A stretch of DNA of 64,000 nucleotides from Ophiobolus disseminans (Eukaryota; Ascomycota; Dothideomycetes; Pleosporales; Phaeosphaeriaceae). The position numbers and the translations under genes are program-made. The notes below the pieces were generated by a model that did not search any database, had not been told where the DNA came from, and saw only the letters and a list, made by a program, of their open reading frames with translations. The stretch is from assembly GCA_010093685.1 (NCBI GenBank), contig MU006234.1:611668-675667 (forward strand). Direction: 5' to 3'. Of this stretch, positions 23,844 to 35,959 are shown piece by piece. How positions within the stretch are numbered: position 1 is the first letter of the stretch; every line of letters begins with the position of its first letter.

Positions 23844-24584
23844 GGACTAAGTGCAATGCGAAAAGAGCTTTACTGGCATCGGGTTTCAAATTCATGGGCT
23901 TGAGTGGCTTTACATGTATGAATTTCTAACATAAAGAATTTGGGGTGTATTTTGTCTGAACGAACATATCAAAAACGGGGGTCCTAAGTTTAATGAATAT
24001 TGTAGAAGTTCATAACGTACAAATGAAAATTTTATCTCGTCCAAACCATGCTGAACCACCAGATTTGTACAAGCCCTTTCTTACTAGTACAGTGCTTAAG
24101 TGACCACTTCTTCAACACTCAGTCAGACACGCGGTTGATGGTACTTTAGTAGTGACCCAGTTGAACTCGGAGTGTTCAGAGCCCAGGCGGGTTAGGTCGC
24201 GACTGCACTAGGGCTAAAGTAGGCAAGCTGAAACGCGTCCATGAATGACGTCCTTACACAATATGATACTCATTCAGGCTCTTGAGATCCCTAAGCTTGA
24301 TGGCGCAATGTATCCAGAGTGATTGTTGTAACAGTAGTTGCCGCAGCGTTCATGAGCTGGGGACGGCGTGTAAGTAGGTTGACTAAAGTCAGCACCACGC
24401 GGAACCTCCCGAGGTCTGTCTCAAGTCGCCACATGACCGGGCTCCACATCCCGCACCCCAAGTGCCGGATTTGCAATGCGGCAACAAGTATCGAGGGTAC
24501 TATATAACAAGACTTGAGAACCGTGTGGTTCAGACTTCGCCCTTTCAAAGAAACAAATCCTGACGTCACCATTAAAACACAACA
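23844..24584. other. Intergenic with aldehyde dehydrogenase promoter
   Basis: About 740 bases. The left half is AT-rich with no gene. The right end carries a TATA-like element (see 24501) and a CA-rich leader ending AAACACAACA before the ATG. Confidence 0.5.
24501..24507 (+). promoter_or_regulatory. TATA-like box of the aldehyde dehydrogenase gene
   Basis: TATATAA lies 78-84 bases upstream of the ATG at 24585, in the expected orientation and range for a fungal core promoter. Confidence 0.45.
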
Positions 24585-26181
24585 ATGACGGGAAGGAAGG
24601 CAGCAACACCAGACACCAGCCTCATCGTCCCACTTCTAATTGATGGTAAAGAAATTATATCCGAGACCACCTTCACGGTCACTTCGCCAGTATCGCACGA
24701 GCAGATATGGCAATCTTCGTCGGCTTCACTCGAAGATGCTGAAGCCGCCACTTCTGCTGCACAAGCAGCATTTCCAGCATGGTCAAAGATGAAGCCTGCT
24801 GAAAAACGCGCCATCTTCATGAAGGCTGCTGATGTTGTAGACGCGCGAGCCACCGAGTTGGGAGAGTACATGAAGATCGAGACAGGTGCAGCATCACCAT
24901 TCGCAGATGGTTTCAATGTACCAAAGATGGCCGACATGCTGCGCGATGTTGCGGGCAGGCTGAGCACAGTGATGGGTCACATACCAACCTGCGAAGAAGA
25001 AGGAACCAGTGCGTTGATCGTCAAGGAACCTCTAGGAGTTGTACTGGCCATCGCACCATGGTGAGGATACCAAAGTTTCTCGACGATGCGTTTCGCAAGT
25101 TAACAATGATCATAGGAACGCACCGTACGTTCTGGGAATGCGCTCTGTGCTTTACCCTCTCGCTGCTGGTAACACATGCGTCTTCAAAGGGTCTGAGTTG
25201 TGTCCTCGTACTTGGTGGGCGCTTGGCAATATTCTTACAGAAGCCGGCCTACCTGCTGGTGCCTTGAATATTCTGGTTCATCGGCCAGAGGATGCGGCAA
25301 AAGTTACCACAGCACTCATTGAACATCGATCAATCAAGAAGATCAACTTCACCGGGTCTACAGCGGTTGGCCGCATCATAGCATCACAGGCCGGCAAGAA
25401 TCTGAAGCCAGTCCTTATGGAGCTGGGTGGCAAAGCTAGCGCTATCGTTCTGGATGATGCCGATTTGAAGACCGCAGCAACACAGTGTGCCCTTGGGGCT
25501 TTCTTGCACGCTGGCCAAATTTGCATGAGTTCTGAGCGAATACTAGTGCACAAGGACATCAAGCCCAAGTTCATCGAAGCGTTCAAAGAAGCCGTCGAAG
25601 GCATCTTTGGGAGCGGGAAGCCTGCTCCAGTTGTCGTAGCGCCCGCCGCGATCGAGCGTAATAAACGCCTCCTCAAGGAAGCGATCGATGCGGGAGCCAA
25701 CGTGATACATGGGGATCACGAAAAGGACGAACTCCATCCTGAGACGAACAAGAAGTCGGACACGAGGATGCGGCCAGTCATCGTTGACGGGGTCACAAAG
25801 GATATGGACTTATTTTACACCGAGTCTTTCGGTCCATCCGTCTCAGTCATCGAAATCTCAAGCGACGAGGAAGCGATCGAGATCGCTAATGATACGGACT
25901 ATGGACTATCCGGCGCTGTGTTCACAAAAGACCTCGGAAGAGGTCTCCGTGTTGCAAAGCAGATCGAAAGCGGGTAAGTCGGTGCGATACTATTCCGCCT
26001 CTTTCAGAACATATGAGCTGATCAACTTCACAAAAGTGCTATACATATCAACTCAATGTCGGTCCATGATGAATGGTCGTTGCCTCACGGTGGCGCAAAA
26101 GCTAGCGGATTTGGACGGTTCAACGGCAACTGGGGTATTGAAGAGTTTTTGCGACTCAAGACCATTACGTACAAGGAGTAA
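24585..26181 (+). CDS. NAD(P)-dependent aldehyde dehydrogenase, vanillin/salicylaldehyde type
   Basis: Three exons (24585-25060, 25116-25973, 26037-26181) join in frame to 492 aa. Visible ALDH motifs are LGVVLAIAPWN, the Gly-rich NFTGSTAVGR loop, the general-base glutamate in MELGGKAS, the catalytic cysteine in GQICMSSERI, ESFGPSVSV, and the C-terminal GASGFGRF-like signature. Length is normal for the superfamily. The sequence resembles the branch acting on aromatic aldehydes (vanillin or salicylaldehyde dehydrogenases), giving the acid and NAD(P)H in the cytosol; the exact substrate is inference. The last exon's coding end is well defined (TYKE then TAA). It is isolated between two small secreted proteins, so an operon-like link is not implied. 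Confidence 0.93.
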
Positions 26182-26807
26182 TGGTTCCAACAGTAGCTTG
26201 GTGAGTTCTGTCCTCCGGTGTTCTCTGAATGATGTATCGTGCTACCTGGGCTTGCTCGTTGAAGGAGCCTGGGCTCATCAATTGGATGCTACATGTCGAA
26301 CAGAAATGGAGATGCGTAACAAGAGTCGTAACATTATATTGCCAAGTTCCCCATCTTTCGTCTTACTGTACGTCAGTTGTACCTCCAAGTCCTGCAGTCT
26401 GCTTTTTGTAGAAATCCTACACACAACAAACCGCGTTGCTCATGTGCCACAGGTATAGTATAACCAATGGTATCGTTTGATTCGTTTCACAGTATCTTGC
26501 ACTCCATGATAAGAAAATACATGCCTAACCTTTACCACTGAATGATACGAGGCCAGCGACCAAAAGGCTGCACGAAATGAGGAAAAGTCGGCGCGTGTGC
26601 GACTTCATTGCTGATTGTATCACGGTATGATGAAATTCCGCGGCATCATGCCCACGGATGCGACAATGTCCTTGCTTTCTAGCAAGACTGCAAAAGGTAT
26701 ACAAGGAGCGATATAAATGCTCTATGTTCTGCTGCCTTAGCAGCACTCCTCACGAGGCGTCACGCCGACTACGAGCACCCAGCAATAACGCACTTCCTAA
26801 ACTCAAC
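26182..26807. other. Intergenic with promoter of the following secreted protein
   Basis: About 625 bases without a supported gene. The right end holds a TATA-like box (26712) and a leader ending ACTCAACATG. Confidence 0.45.
26712..26717 (+). promoter_or_regulatory. TATA box of the 26808 gene
   Basis: TATAAA lies 91-96 bases upstream of the ATG at 26808, the correct strand and distance for a fungal core promoter. Confidence 0.5.
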
Positions 26808-27364
26808 ATGTTGTCCACCGTCATTTCCACCTTGTTTGTCTTTCCTCTCTTCACCGCCGCGGTCCCCGACAAATGTGGCTCTACACACCCCATTTTCACC
26901 CTCGACCCCATCAATTTCTCATCCTACTACACGTTCATCAGCCCGTCCGCCATGGGCCCAAAAGCCGCGTATTTCAGTTTCAAACTCAACAACGACGAGG
27001 TCGGCGTCGCTACTGATTGCCGGGCTTCAACCTCCATGCCCTTAGGCCAAATTTACCCCCATCAGAGGTTCGATTGTTCGACAGAGGATGTAACGACTAC
27101 CTTCTCGTACGATACGAGCACGAAAGTGGTCGGTCTGAATAGTACATGGAGCTGTGGAGGGTAAGCCAACTGTCAATCGTAGGAAATATGTCAGTGCAAT
27201 GGACTAATAATCAAAGCGACATTGTGTACAGTATCACACTATCCGGCAACGTGGACTTCAAATGTAAGACGACCACTTGGGCGAACCCGGATTGGGAGGA
27301 CGGGAAGTTGTTTTCAAACACGAGCACCATCTGCCAGCCTAGCTCGCTCGTCATAGGCACTTAG
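26808..27364 (+). CDS. Small cysteine-containing secreted protein
   Basis: Two exons (26808-27160, 27217-27364) with a 56-nt intron (donor GTAAGC, branch GACTAAT, acceptor CAAAG) encode 166 aa. Residues 1-18 (MLSTVISTLFVFPLFTAA) are a signal peptide. The mature protein has six cysteines, three sequons and alternating hydrophobic beta-strand-like segments (FSFKLNN, TTFSYDT, YSITLSG, WSCGG). The strand pattern with paired cysteines loosely recalls the AA1-like beta-barrel fold of secreted Pleosporales proteins, but I see no decisive motif. A TATA box sits about 90 bases upstream, suggesting regulated expression. It could be an apoplastic effector or a cell-surface protein. Confidence 0.75.
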
Positions 27365-29236
27365 TTCTTCGTCAAGATCCTGCTGAAAGCTTCGAGGGGA
27401 TTGTGTTTGAGTGAAAAGACTGATGTCACGGACTTGAACAAACGTCTTGCAGGTGGCGGACCAGACTGTCAAGCGTATCATGTATAATCTTGCGGGCCAA
27501 TCAGCAATCATGCAAAGGTATATCTTCTCGAGAAAGTAAAGGGATAGCATCATTTTCTTAGCAGCGAATGAGAAAGTAGTTTGTCGCGAGTAGAAGAAGC
27601 TTATCAGTGCACGATTGCTCTAAAGCAATCGCAAAAAAATAAACACGTATGTGCAGCGCGGATAACGCGTGCTTTCATATCCAAGTTGATGTGGCTTGTG
27701 GGGAGCCGGTGAAGTGGATACACATCGACAAACCGACTTCGACATGGAAGTAGGATTTAGTTTCTACAGAGCCGCCAATGCACATCTTCCAGGGTCTGTC
27801 ATACATGAAACATACTACTTGCGCAATGTACATGGGTGGTACGACGTCTTCAAGTGCCGCAAGTGTGTACATCTCTGAGCTTGAAAAATGCTCCGATAAG
27901 CCTTCTGCGAATGGATTCATGCGCAAGAAAGTCGCTGAGCTAGTCATTAACATTGATCATTGCTTTCGCGAGAATCTCTTCCCCTGCTTAGAAAATACTT
28001 GGAAGGAACTCTAATCAGGAAATGGCGCTGAAGATTTCCAAGGCTTGTTGGCATTCATGGGACACGCCCTGCCACTGTGTCAGTAACTGCACCATGTGTA
28101 ATCACGACAGATCGTCACTGTGGATTAGTCGGATGGTAGCTAGTCTTCGTAATGATGTAAAAGTCACACATAACGTCCACGATGGCAGTCGTAGCACACA
28201 ACGGTGCTTTCAATGTGGAGCTTGTCCTACGTCCTTGCCGCCATCAGTCCTCGGTTTGCGAAACGCCAACTCTTGAGCCGTAGATTTCGATTTTGCACAG
28301 GCGGACCTCAAAACCTTGTGGCGCCTCCAGATTATCTCCGAACATGCTGGCTGGTTCAGCTGGAAAAGGCTTGAACTTCACGATGCCAATCATGTCGCAC
28401 TGAAACAGATAGCGCGTTCGTTTTCATGACGATAGCCCTTGAGTCTACTGGTCCAAGAACAATAAGGTGTGGGTAGCTCGGCGATGGCGGAGCCGACGCA
28501 ATCTCGTGCAGGTGTTGAAGCGAAAGATCGACGCGTGTGTGCTTGTGCATGTGTGGCAGGGCTGGATGCAAGCTGGAACAGGTAGCGGGGTGGAGCGATG
28601 AGGCTTTTCGCAGCCAGCAGCCAGCACACTCTGTTGCGAAGTTAAGAAGTTGGCGATAACAAACACAGTAACATTCTTGAGGCATCTTGAGGCAAGAAAA
28701 CTTGAGCGGAGAGAATTGAGCGACCGGCTTGGAATGAAGATCTTTCGACGCAAAGACCACTTCCCGTCCTACTGGATCGGCAAGGCGTCCGTGCTTACCG
28801 CGTTTAGACCCACCAAATCGCGATTTGCACCTTGGACATGACGTTCCAAACGACCCCTCCTGTCCGGAACACAACCTTTCCACGCCATGTTAACCACAAG
28901 CAGCACACCAAGCATTCCAATGATGCCGTTCCAGGACACTGGGAGAATGTCCGACCCCAACACTCGAGATCGCTGAGTATGCATCGCTTGGCTGATTATG
29001 GCCCCTTGGGGCCTTGAAGCTAATTAAAGCTACTCAGCCCGCGAACGCCATGAGGGGCGCGGCTGAGTCGCGATTCCTAATTGTCTTCAACTGAGTCGTT
29101 TCCCCAGATTGTGAGCGTCTGACCGTTATTCATTTTCTTCCTATTGTTCAATACCAAATCTGCGTTAACAAGTACGACATTTTTAATTTTAATTTTGCTC
29201 ATTGATTGGACTATCCGTCCCATCTGTAACGTCAAG
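27365..29236. other. Gene-poor stretch
   Basis: About 1.9 kb containing only short frames on both strands without recognisable features (the longest lacks an ATG). The 29120-29236 part is AT-rich and pyrimidine-rich and probably serves as promoter and leader of the next gene. Confidence 0.45.
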
Positions 29237-30043
29237 ATGCCTACCCTTGATACTTCCCGAGGCTCGATGCCGAGTCCAAGAACACCTTCGCACAAGAAGT
29301 TCTCCCTCTTCCGACGCTTCTCTCGGAGAACCAGCGACGAACACATATCAACCACGAACCACGATGCCTACAACGCTGTCGTCCGACCGCCAGCACGCCT
29401 CCACAAACGTAACACCGAGTCTGCTCCTCCACTCAGCCCTCCCCTAAGCCCAGCACGCTCGAAGAACGACAGCCTCCTCGATCTCAAACGATCACCCTCC
29501 CCACATCTCACGAAAGACAAGGCTTATCGTAAGGACCGGACGATCACATATACCCAACGCTTCGAAATTCCACAAGTCGTACGCGAACGTCTCTCACGAG
29601 AGTCATCGAGCTCGAGCAAGGCTTCGACATCGTCGCAGCGCGTCCAAGCCAATGCCATAGCCACGAAGCCGTGGCCATCTACACCACACACACAAATTAA
29701 GGTTGCTAAATGGGACGTGTTTCTCCCGCCCGCACAAGTCCATGGGCTATACCTCGGGTACCTACCACAAGAGATGTCGGATAAGTGGTTCGTGTACTCT
29801 GAAGGCCCAGACACAATGGGGAAGTTGAAGGTGCATTTTCATCGCAGTTGGACAGGGGCCAAGATTGCAGAGCTGTTTGTGGTCATGGATGTCAAAGGGG
29901 AGGGGGCTGGGAAGATTGTTGGTATAAAGTGGAACGCAGGCGATGATGTAGGGGCTGGAAGGATGTCAGGTGAAGAAGCAAAGTACCTTGTGAGAACGAC
30001 TGTGAGGTGGGTGTTAGGAATAGAGTTGGAGGAAGGGAGATGA
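29237..30043 (+). CDS. Hypothetical protein with conserved C-terminal module
   Basis: A single exon of 268 aa, starting at the ATG in CAAGATGCC. The N-terminal 150 residues are basic, Ser/Pro-rich and disordered (FSLFRRFSRRTSDE, PPLSPPLSPARS), with many potential phosphosites. The C-terminal 110 residues are ordered: DKWFVYSEGPD, VHFHRSWTGAKIAEL, GKIVGIKWN. An HRSWTG core preceded by KWFVY is a pattern that I have seen in uncharacterised proteins, some associated with ADP-ribose-related enzymes, but I cannot name the family. There is no signal peptide. The function is unknown. Confidence 0.7.
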   Translation: MPTLDTSRGSMPSPRTPSHKKFSLFRRFSRRTSDEHISTTNHDAYNAVVRPPARLHKRNTESAPPLSPPLSPARSKNDSLLDLKRSPSPHLTKDKAYRKDRTITYTQRFEIPQVVRERLSRESSSSSKASTSSQRVQANAIATKPWPSTPHTQIKVAKWDVFLPPAQVHGLYLGYLPQEMSDKWFVYSEGPDTMGKLKVHFHRSWTGAKIAELFVVMDVKGEGAGKIVGIKWNAGDDVGAGRMSGEEAKYLVRTTVRWVLGIELEEGR

Positions 30044-30239
30044 TCGTCAAGTTCGCTTTCTCTATTACCGTTTTTCTTTTGTCTTGTCACCTTAGCGCTG
30101 ATCGAACAAATTTGCATCTCCTTCGATGTAATCTATTGTAATCTCTCAGATCAAAAAGCTGTTGCGTCGTATGAATGGAAGTGTCGCAACGATTTCTCTT
30201 AGTATGTGAATGGTCGAAATCAGTGCGTGCACCCGACTC

Positions 30240-32443
30240 CTAATCCGTGCTCTTACCCAATAGTACCTCCTCTTGGCCATTGATCCTCATCCGAATGAGC
30301 AAAGCTCCAATCATAGCGCCCGGCCAGCTAAACCAGGCCTTGCTTGTGCACTCTGCTGTCTTTGGATCCACCGCTTCTGAGAACGTGCCGTCCCAATTCA
30401 TGGCTGCAGAGATCTTCGTCCAGGCCGCTTGCATCGCGGGGGCATCGTCCATTGAGGCAGCAAAGGCAAGCTCCTGGAAGTAGCCGAGAGTCCAAGCACC
30501 AGGCGAATGAACGCTGCCAAGTCCACCATACACACCATCGTTGCAGAATCCGGTGTCATTATTGGGTGAGAACCCGAATTCCATGGTGTTCTTCCAGATG
30601 AGAACTTCGTCTGATGATGACACAAAACTCCATTCTTTCGCAAACAGTGTCGGGATGTCGTTCGCATCATGGTAGAAAGTTGTCTTTGCTTGACCGTCGG
30701 TCAGGTATGCGAACATACGCTTGCCACACACGGGGCGTGTAGTTGCGAACGACCGGAGGGTGTGTTCCTTGAGTTCTGCCGCCATTTCGTCAAGCTTGGG
30801 AACCGAGTTACCTGGTTCCAGTTTTAGGCACTCGAACAAGTTATGTAGTCGAATAAAAGTCCTCCACAATAGAACATGGCTGGAGAAGTGGAATGGGTAT
30901 TCCACCGCATCATCCCCAGGGGTCTCCTCGGTAGCATAGAGGCCTGTTTCTGTGTCATGCTTTGACTCGAGCACGGCGAGGACCTGTTGGACCACTCCTG
31001 TAGCCATAATGCCCTTTACAAACTCAATATCTCCTGGAAAGCAGTCGAGGTAATCGCACAGCTCAAGGATAGGGTAACACTGCTGGTCAAGCTGGAATAC
31101 AGAAGCATCTTTGGGCCGACCGTTGACGAGATATGACCTATGCCAGAAGCCCTCGGGGCGTTCTGCTTTGGTGAACACCCAGTATAAATGTCCGCGAGCC
31201 ACATTTCTGATTTGCTCTTCGTAATGTTGGACATATTGCAGGTGAATCAGATCGTTGATGTTTGCGTGCGTTTCGAGGAGGAGGCGCACCTGCCAGCCGT
31301 TGTCCCGATTCCATCCGAGTGGTAGAGCAACATGGTCGGTAATGACTGCAACGCTTGACGCCGAGACTGGGACGGTGCAATTAGCCAGAATGTAATCGAC
31401 ATTTCTCCTCAACACATAGGTTGATAGACGGTCGTCAAGCTTCCAACGAGGCGTTGTATCCCGCAAGATCGTATCTAGTATTTTTGATGGCAGCAGTTGG
31501 CAGTCGTGCTCATGGTGCTCCAGATCGGACAGCAGTCGAAAACTTGCGTGCATATTCGCTGTCTCGCCTGGCGGTATGCATACATTGCCCGTCACGAGCA
31601 CATTCAGAGGCGCATCATAGGTGTCTTGATCTTTGACTTCCCGGAAGTCGAACGATTCGCCGTTAACGTGCAATGCCGAAAATAATTGCGCACCCAGATG
31701 TGGGTTCTGCACTCGAAGAGTGGTATCGTCGCTCTTGCGAAGACAGTTTTGCGATAAAGGCAAGGCGAGAGGTCCTCCTATGAATCAAGATATGCTTTGT
31801 CAGCTTCTGCTTTGAGCGTCTACTTTGAATCATCTACCTTCAGTGAGCTGCCCATAAGAGGCTCGGTTGAGACTGACGTTCAAGCGGAATGCGTATGGTA
31901 GCAGGATGCGCTTGGTGCCCCGATTCGTGGCTCTAGCGTGCTGCACAAAACTGCCGTCTTCTACAACCTGAGCTACAATTGACACCCCGACGTCTTGAGG
32001 AAGTTCGAATCGATACAAGGCGATATTCGATTCGATGATCTTAATTGAGACTAGCTCGTCGACAACCCCAAAGTCCAACCCAAACCCTGCATCATTCTGC
32101 CGAATCGAATGCAGCATCCGCGTCCTATAGGTGCGTACATATGGAACATCATAGAATCTTTTGCAGTTGAATTGTTCGAAGGGGGCTGCCAGGATCATGC
32201 CGTGCTCAGGATGGTAAGTACTCGCTTGTAACACCTTCTCTTACAATCAGTATCGACGCTTCCATGGCAAAGTGAACACCAAACCCGGCCCTGCGCATCC
32301 AGTGACAGTGAAGTCCCATTGTGTCCGATATCGACTGTTTTGTCGGGGTAGGTAGTCTTGAGGTTGAAGAGGAAGGGTTTCGAAAAGTCGCTTCTGCTGA
32401 GGGGGTCATGGAGCACCGCGTTTTCCATTGCGCAGCTTCCCAT
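30240..32443 (-). CDS. Six-hairpin ((alpha/alpha)6) glycosidase-like protein
   Basis: Three exons (32443-32285, 32234-31838, 31777-30240) join in frame to 697 aa. Intron 1 (49 nt) has a GTTTGG donor and TACTGAT branch; intron 2 is 60 nt. The N-terminal 250 residues look like a beta-sandwich. The C-terminal 430 resemble an (alpha/alpha)6 barrel: PLGWNRDNGWQVRLLLE, GFWHRSYLVNGRP, DASVFQLDQQCYP, EYPFHFSSHVLLWR, FYHDANDIPT, and GSVHSPGAWTLGYFQE. This matches the six-hairpin glycosidase superfamily (GH15/GH63/GH125-like), but I cannot assign the family or substrate. No signal peptide is seen, so it is probably intracellular. It is divergent from a Zn2Cys6 regulator 253 bases away. An in-frame upstream ATG at 32647 would add 68 residues but lacks support. 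Confidence 0.8.
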
Positions 32444-32696
32444 GATGAAGATTTCGTCGCGTCTGGCCCATTGTACCAGCCATGTATATATAGCTATGTG
32501 AAGTCGACATTTGCTACGCTTTTGTGGTGCTGTGTATGCTAGATGACGCGCTGGCACATCTGCAAGCACGTTCCCATGCTGAACGAAAACGGGGCTGCTG
32601 TCGCGCCATGGCGTCCTTGGCACGCGCCCATCGCCTTCTTCCTCCACAAGCTTATGGTACGACTATCTGAACGACGTCACCCAGCCCTTGTTTAGG
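32444..32696. promoter_or_regulatory. Shared divergent promoter of glycosidase and Zn2Cys6 regulator
   Basis: Only 253 bases separate the two start codons, so the promoters overlap or touch. This arrangement is common where a pathway-specific regulator controls its neighbour. I did not identify a clear inverted CGG pair. Confidence 0.45.
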
Positions 32697-35319
32697 ATGC
32701 AATCCAACGGCGATTCTACTTCAGATGGCTCTGCTGCGCATCGCCAGCGCGCAAGGTTGCCGGTCAACCCGAGGCGCGTCAAGGTGGCGCCTGAGGAGCG
32801 CAAACGCGTTGTTAGAGCGTAAGTTTCGCATCACCGTACTTTGCACCGTCTTGAAGCTATGCATCATGGAAACGCCCTTCACCATACAAGGACGTCATTC
32901 GGACCGATATGGATAGCGTTATGTTTAGTTCCATCGCATTACTACAACACCGGCCTACTTTTCCAGCGTCCATCACCATTTCCAACGCTGCGACACTGCA
33001 TATTACTTATCGTGATGATCTGCTGACCTACCGTCTGTAGATGCAATGCCTGTAATGTTCGACGTGTCAGATGCTCAGGGGAGCAGCCTTGCCAACGATG
33101 TCGCAAAGTATCGCGCGAATGTACGCCCTGTCTCCCTTCGTGGCCTTCCGAGTCTCCTTGTCAAGCTTGCTTTACACTAGCATCGTCTCTAATGATACGT
33201 AGGCGAATACCCGGCGCCAGAGTCGGACAAGAGCGCTCTTAAAACCGAGGTTGATCGACTGCGGATACGATGTGCTGCATTAGAGAAATGCCTCCAATCG
33301 ACATCACCAAATGGCGCCGCAGACGTGCTTCGTCGGCTCAACAGTGGCGACGCTGCAACGTGTCCAACAAGTTCGACCTTCCAGTCTCCATCATCGGAGA
33401 CTGATGAAGGCGACGCGACTGATGGCCGCATGCTCTCCGATCCAGATGGGATAAGTCGATATCTGGGCGAGACCTCAGGCGCGACCTTCCTCGACCATCT
33501 GAAGCATTTCATGCTGACGCTGGTCCCCTTGACTTTTCAGCCGGACTCTGGAGACGGATCATCATTTGTCGCATCCATTGGACAGTATCAAACCTTCGAC
33601 TCTCGTCCGCTTCCTAACCCGGATGGTGAGCAAATACCAACACTGCCAGCGGGTCCCGTACTGACGTGAGGTTTTCATTCGCAGTGGATCCTTTGTGGCT
33701 GCCCTCTGCAACGGACATGACTTCCATGCTTGCGGAACTACGTTACTACATCCAGGATGGTAACGGAGAGTTTCCGTGTGGCGGTATCTACTGGTTCGTA
33801 TGCACTACACGAGCTGCATGTAAGATCAATACTGACTTTGTTCTATCGCGATAGGTGGGGCGATCTCAGTAGCGCTCCGCCATCCTTGTCCAGCTCAGCT
33901 TCGCTGCACACAATGACGGATGATTCATTCCGCTATCTTGCGTACTACCACGTCTGCTTTGCGCTGTCTTCCTCAGTTGGCCACACATCTTTCCGTCGAG
34001 CTGGCCAGCATACTGGAGAGGCGTATTTCGTAAGTGCTGGCGCACATGGTGGAGTATTTCGTTTGCTAACCGCGCACCTTTTCGCTGGTAGAAACGCGCC
34101 AGGATACTCGTCGGCAATCCTCTGGACACTGTTCGCTTCACTCTAAGCGATGTGCCTGTCTTAGTGCTGATGGCGTTCTATCTCATTGAGATAAACAGAC
34201 GTGATGCTGCGTATATGTATGTCGGGCTTGCAGTCAGGATTGCCGTCATACACGGTCTATTCAGATCGTGCGTGGACGAGGCGAGTAAGCGCTCGTTCTG
34301 GACGCTCTACATCTTAGACAGGTGGCTCTCAGTATTGATGGGCCGGCCCCCAACCATCGCAGATGAGGCGATCAAACTGGCTCTTCCTAACGATGCTCCG
34401 TGAGTTGCAAAAGCCTGCAAGTAGAACATAGACTAACATTCATAGCACGATGCCATCGTGCTTAGGACTCCGTGCACATGTGGAACTCTCCAAAATCTCG
34501 GGGTTCATTGTATGCGAGACTTTCAGAATCGCACCTCGGGACAGCAAGACCCATCAATCAACGAGCAGCATTGATGCAGCATTGAAGATGCTCCACATCT
34601 GGCAATCTCAACTGCCGCCCAGCCTACAAATGCCAAATGACCTCAGTCATCCTGATCCATCCTGCTGCATACTTCACATGGCACACAACCAGCTTGTAGT
34701 ACTCACGACTCGCCCTATTTTCTTTGCCGCGGTCAAACAAGCCGTCGCGCAAAGAGTCGTTCAAGGCCGCACACCCACTGAACAGCACGCGCAACGACGC
34801 CATATTCGATTGTGTTCGACAGCGGCCCACCATAACCTACTCCTGGCGCAAAGAATCACACATTCAAGTAGGAAGCTTCTCCAGGCCGGGATGCACTTCG
34901 TCTTCAACGCCGCTGTCATTCTCTTACTCAACCGCATACTGAGCGTACAAGAGAATGAGGCTGGAGGTCTGGCTAGTCATGACGAGCCCACGGCGCCTAC
35001 ACAAGAAGAGCTCGAGTCCAGCATACACTTCGCAATCCAGAGCCTCGAAGAAGAAGCAAAAACGGGGACCAATTATCCACGAGACTGCTCTAGGGTTCTG
35101 CAAGACCTGAAGTCCTTGACAGACCGTTACTTGGTATCTTGCTACCCTATGATGGACCAGAAATCTATCACTGTTCCTTCTCAGGGAGGCAGTGGGGGTG
35201 AATTTGTAGGTTTACAAACACACCAGCAACCGCTTGGCGAGAACGACGAGCTGTACGAGGAGATGATGACATGGGTACAGAGCGATGGGCTGCAGCTGAA
35301 CGACAGTCTCTTCATATGA
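32697..35319 (+). CDS. Zn2Cys6 transcription factor with fungal-specific TF domain
   Basis: Seven exons (32697-32818, 33041-33120, 33203-33625, 33685-33793, 33855-34029, 34092-34399, 34446-35319) sum to 696 aa in frame. The binuclear zinc cluster is at residues 42-68 with cysteines 42, 45, 52, 58, 61 and 68 (spacing 2-6-5-2-6), followed by a short coiled linker (KTEVDRLRIRCAALEKCLQ). The middle carries the fungal-specific regulatory domain (DVPVLVLMAFYLIEINRRDAA, SFWTLYILDRWLSVLMGRPP). It is a nuclear DNA-binding regulator, typically of CGG-containing sites. It lies between the glycosidase and the MFS transporter and may control both (inference). The first intron is unusually long (222 nt) and interrupts the codon just before the zinc cluster. 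Confidence 0.92.
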
Positions 35320-35959
35320 TACGTGTGGTTAGTCATACGGTGTACTCGATCTCTTTGCGGGCCCTGAACAAGAACTAGGAGGCAAACTGGATATACTTTG
35401 AGCCACGGCCTGCATGTCTTCATTGTTCAACTACTTGTGTGCCCATTTTCCAACTTCAGCGCTGTATCCATATACATCACTGTTTGCACTGCACGCAGGA
35501 CTGACGGAAGTGTGGAAAAGCATTACGCAGTCACACAGGCACAACCGACGGGCGTCTACGACCCTTGTTTCACATTAAAAGAAGTAATGGGAAGCTTAAA
35601 CCATCTCGCAACCAATCCACGAGCTCGACGAGACACCGATAGCACATCGGCGAACCGGGGAACCGCTTACGTCACTCGCTGCTCACGAGGAAGTGGTACC
35701 TTGAACCAGATCGCACAACCAGTTTCACCTATCACTAGCTACCGCACGCGCCAGGAACATTCCCGATTCGCCACAGATACTTCACTCCAGCACCCTGCAG
35801 GCGCGGGTACAGCTTCCCCCCTGCCGCCAAGGCCCACGACCGACTGGGACGACCAACAACGGTTGAACCAGTTGAACCGCACTCTTGAAATTGGCTAGCA
35901 GCACTCGACCACGAGGGAGTCGCGTGTCTAGCCCCGATTCGGACGAAATACAACAAACA
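35320..35959. other. Intergenic, MFS promoter and leader
   Basis: About 640 bases. A frame with no ATG precedes the MFS start in phase, but its composition is not protein-like until the ATG at 35960. No TATA box was found. Confidence 0.45.

Noticed and set aside
28356..28883. Minus-strand frame of 175 codons
   Set aside because: It does not begin with ATG and shows no recognisable domain or codon pattern.
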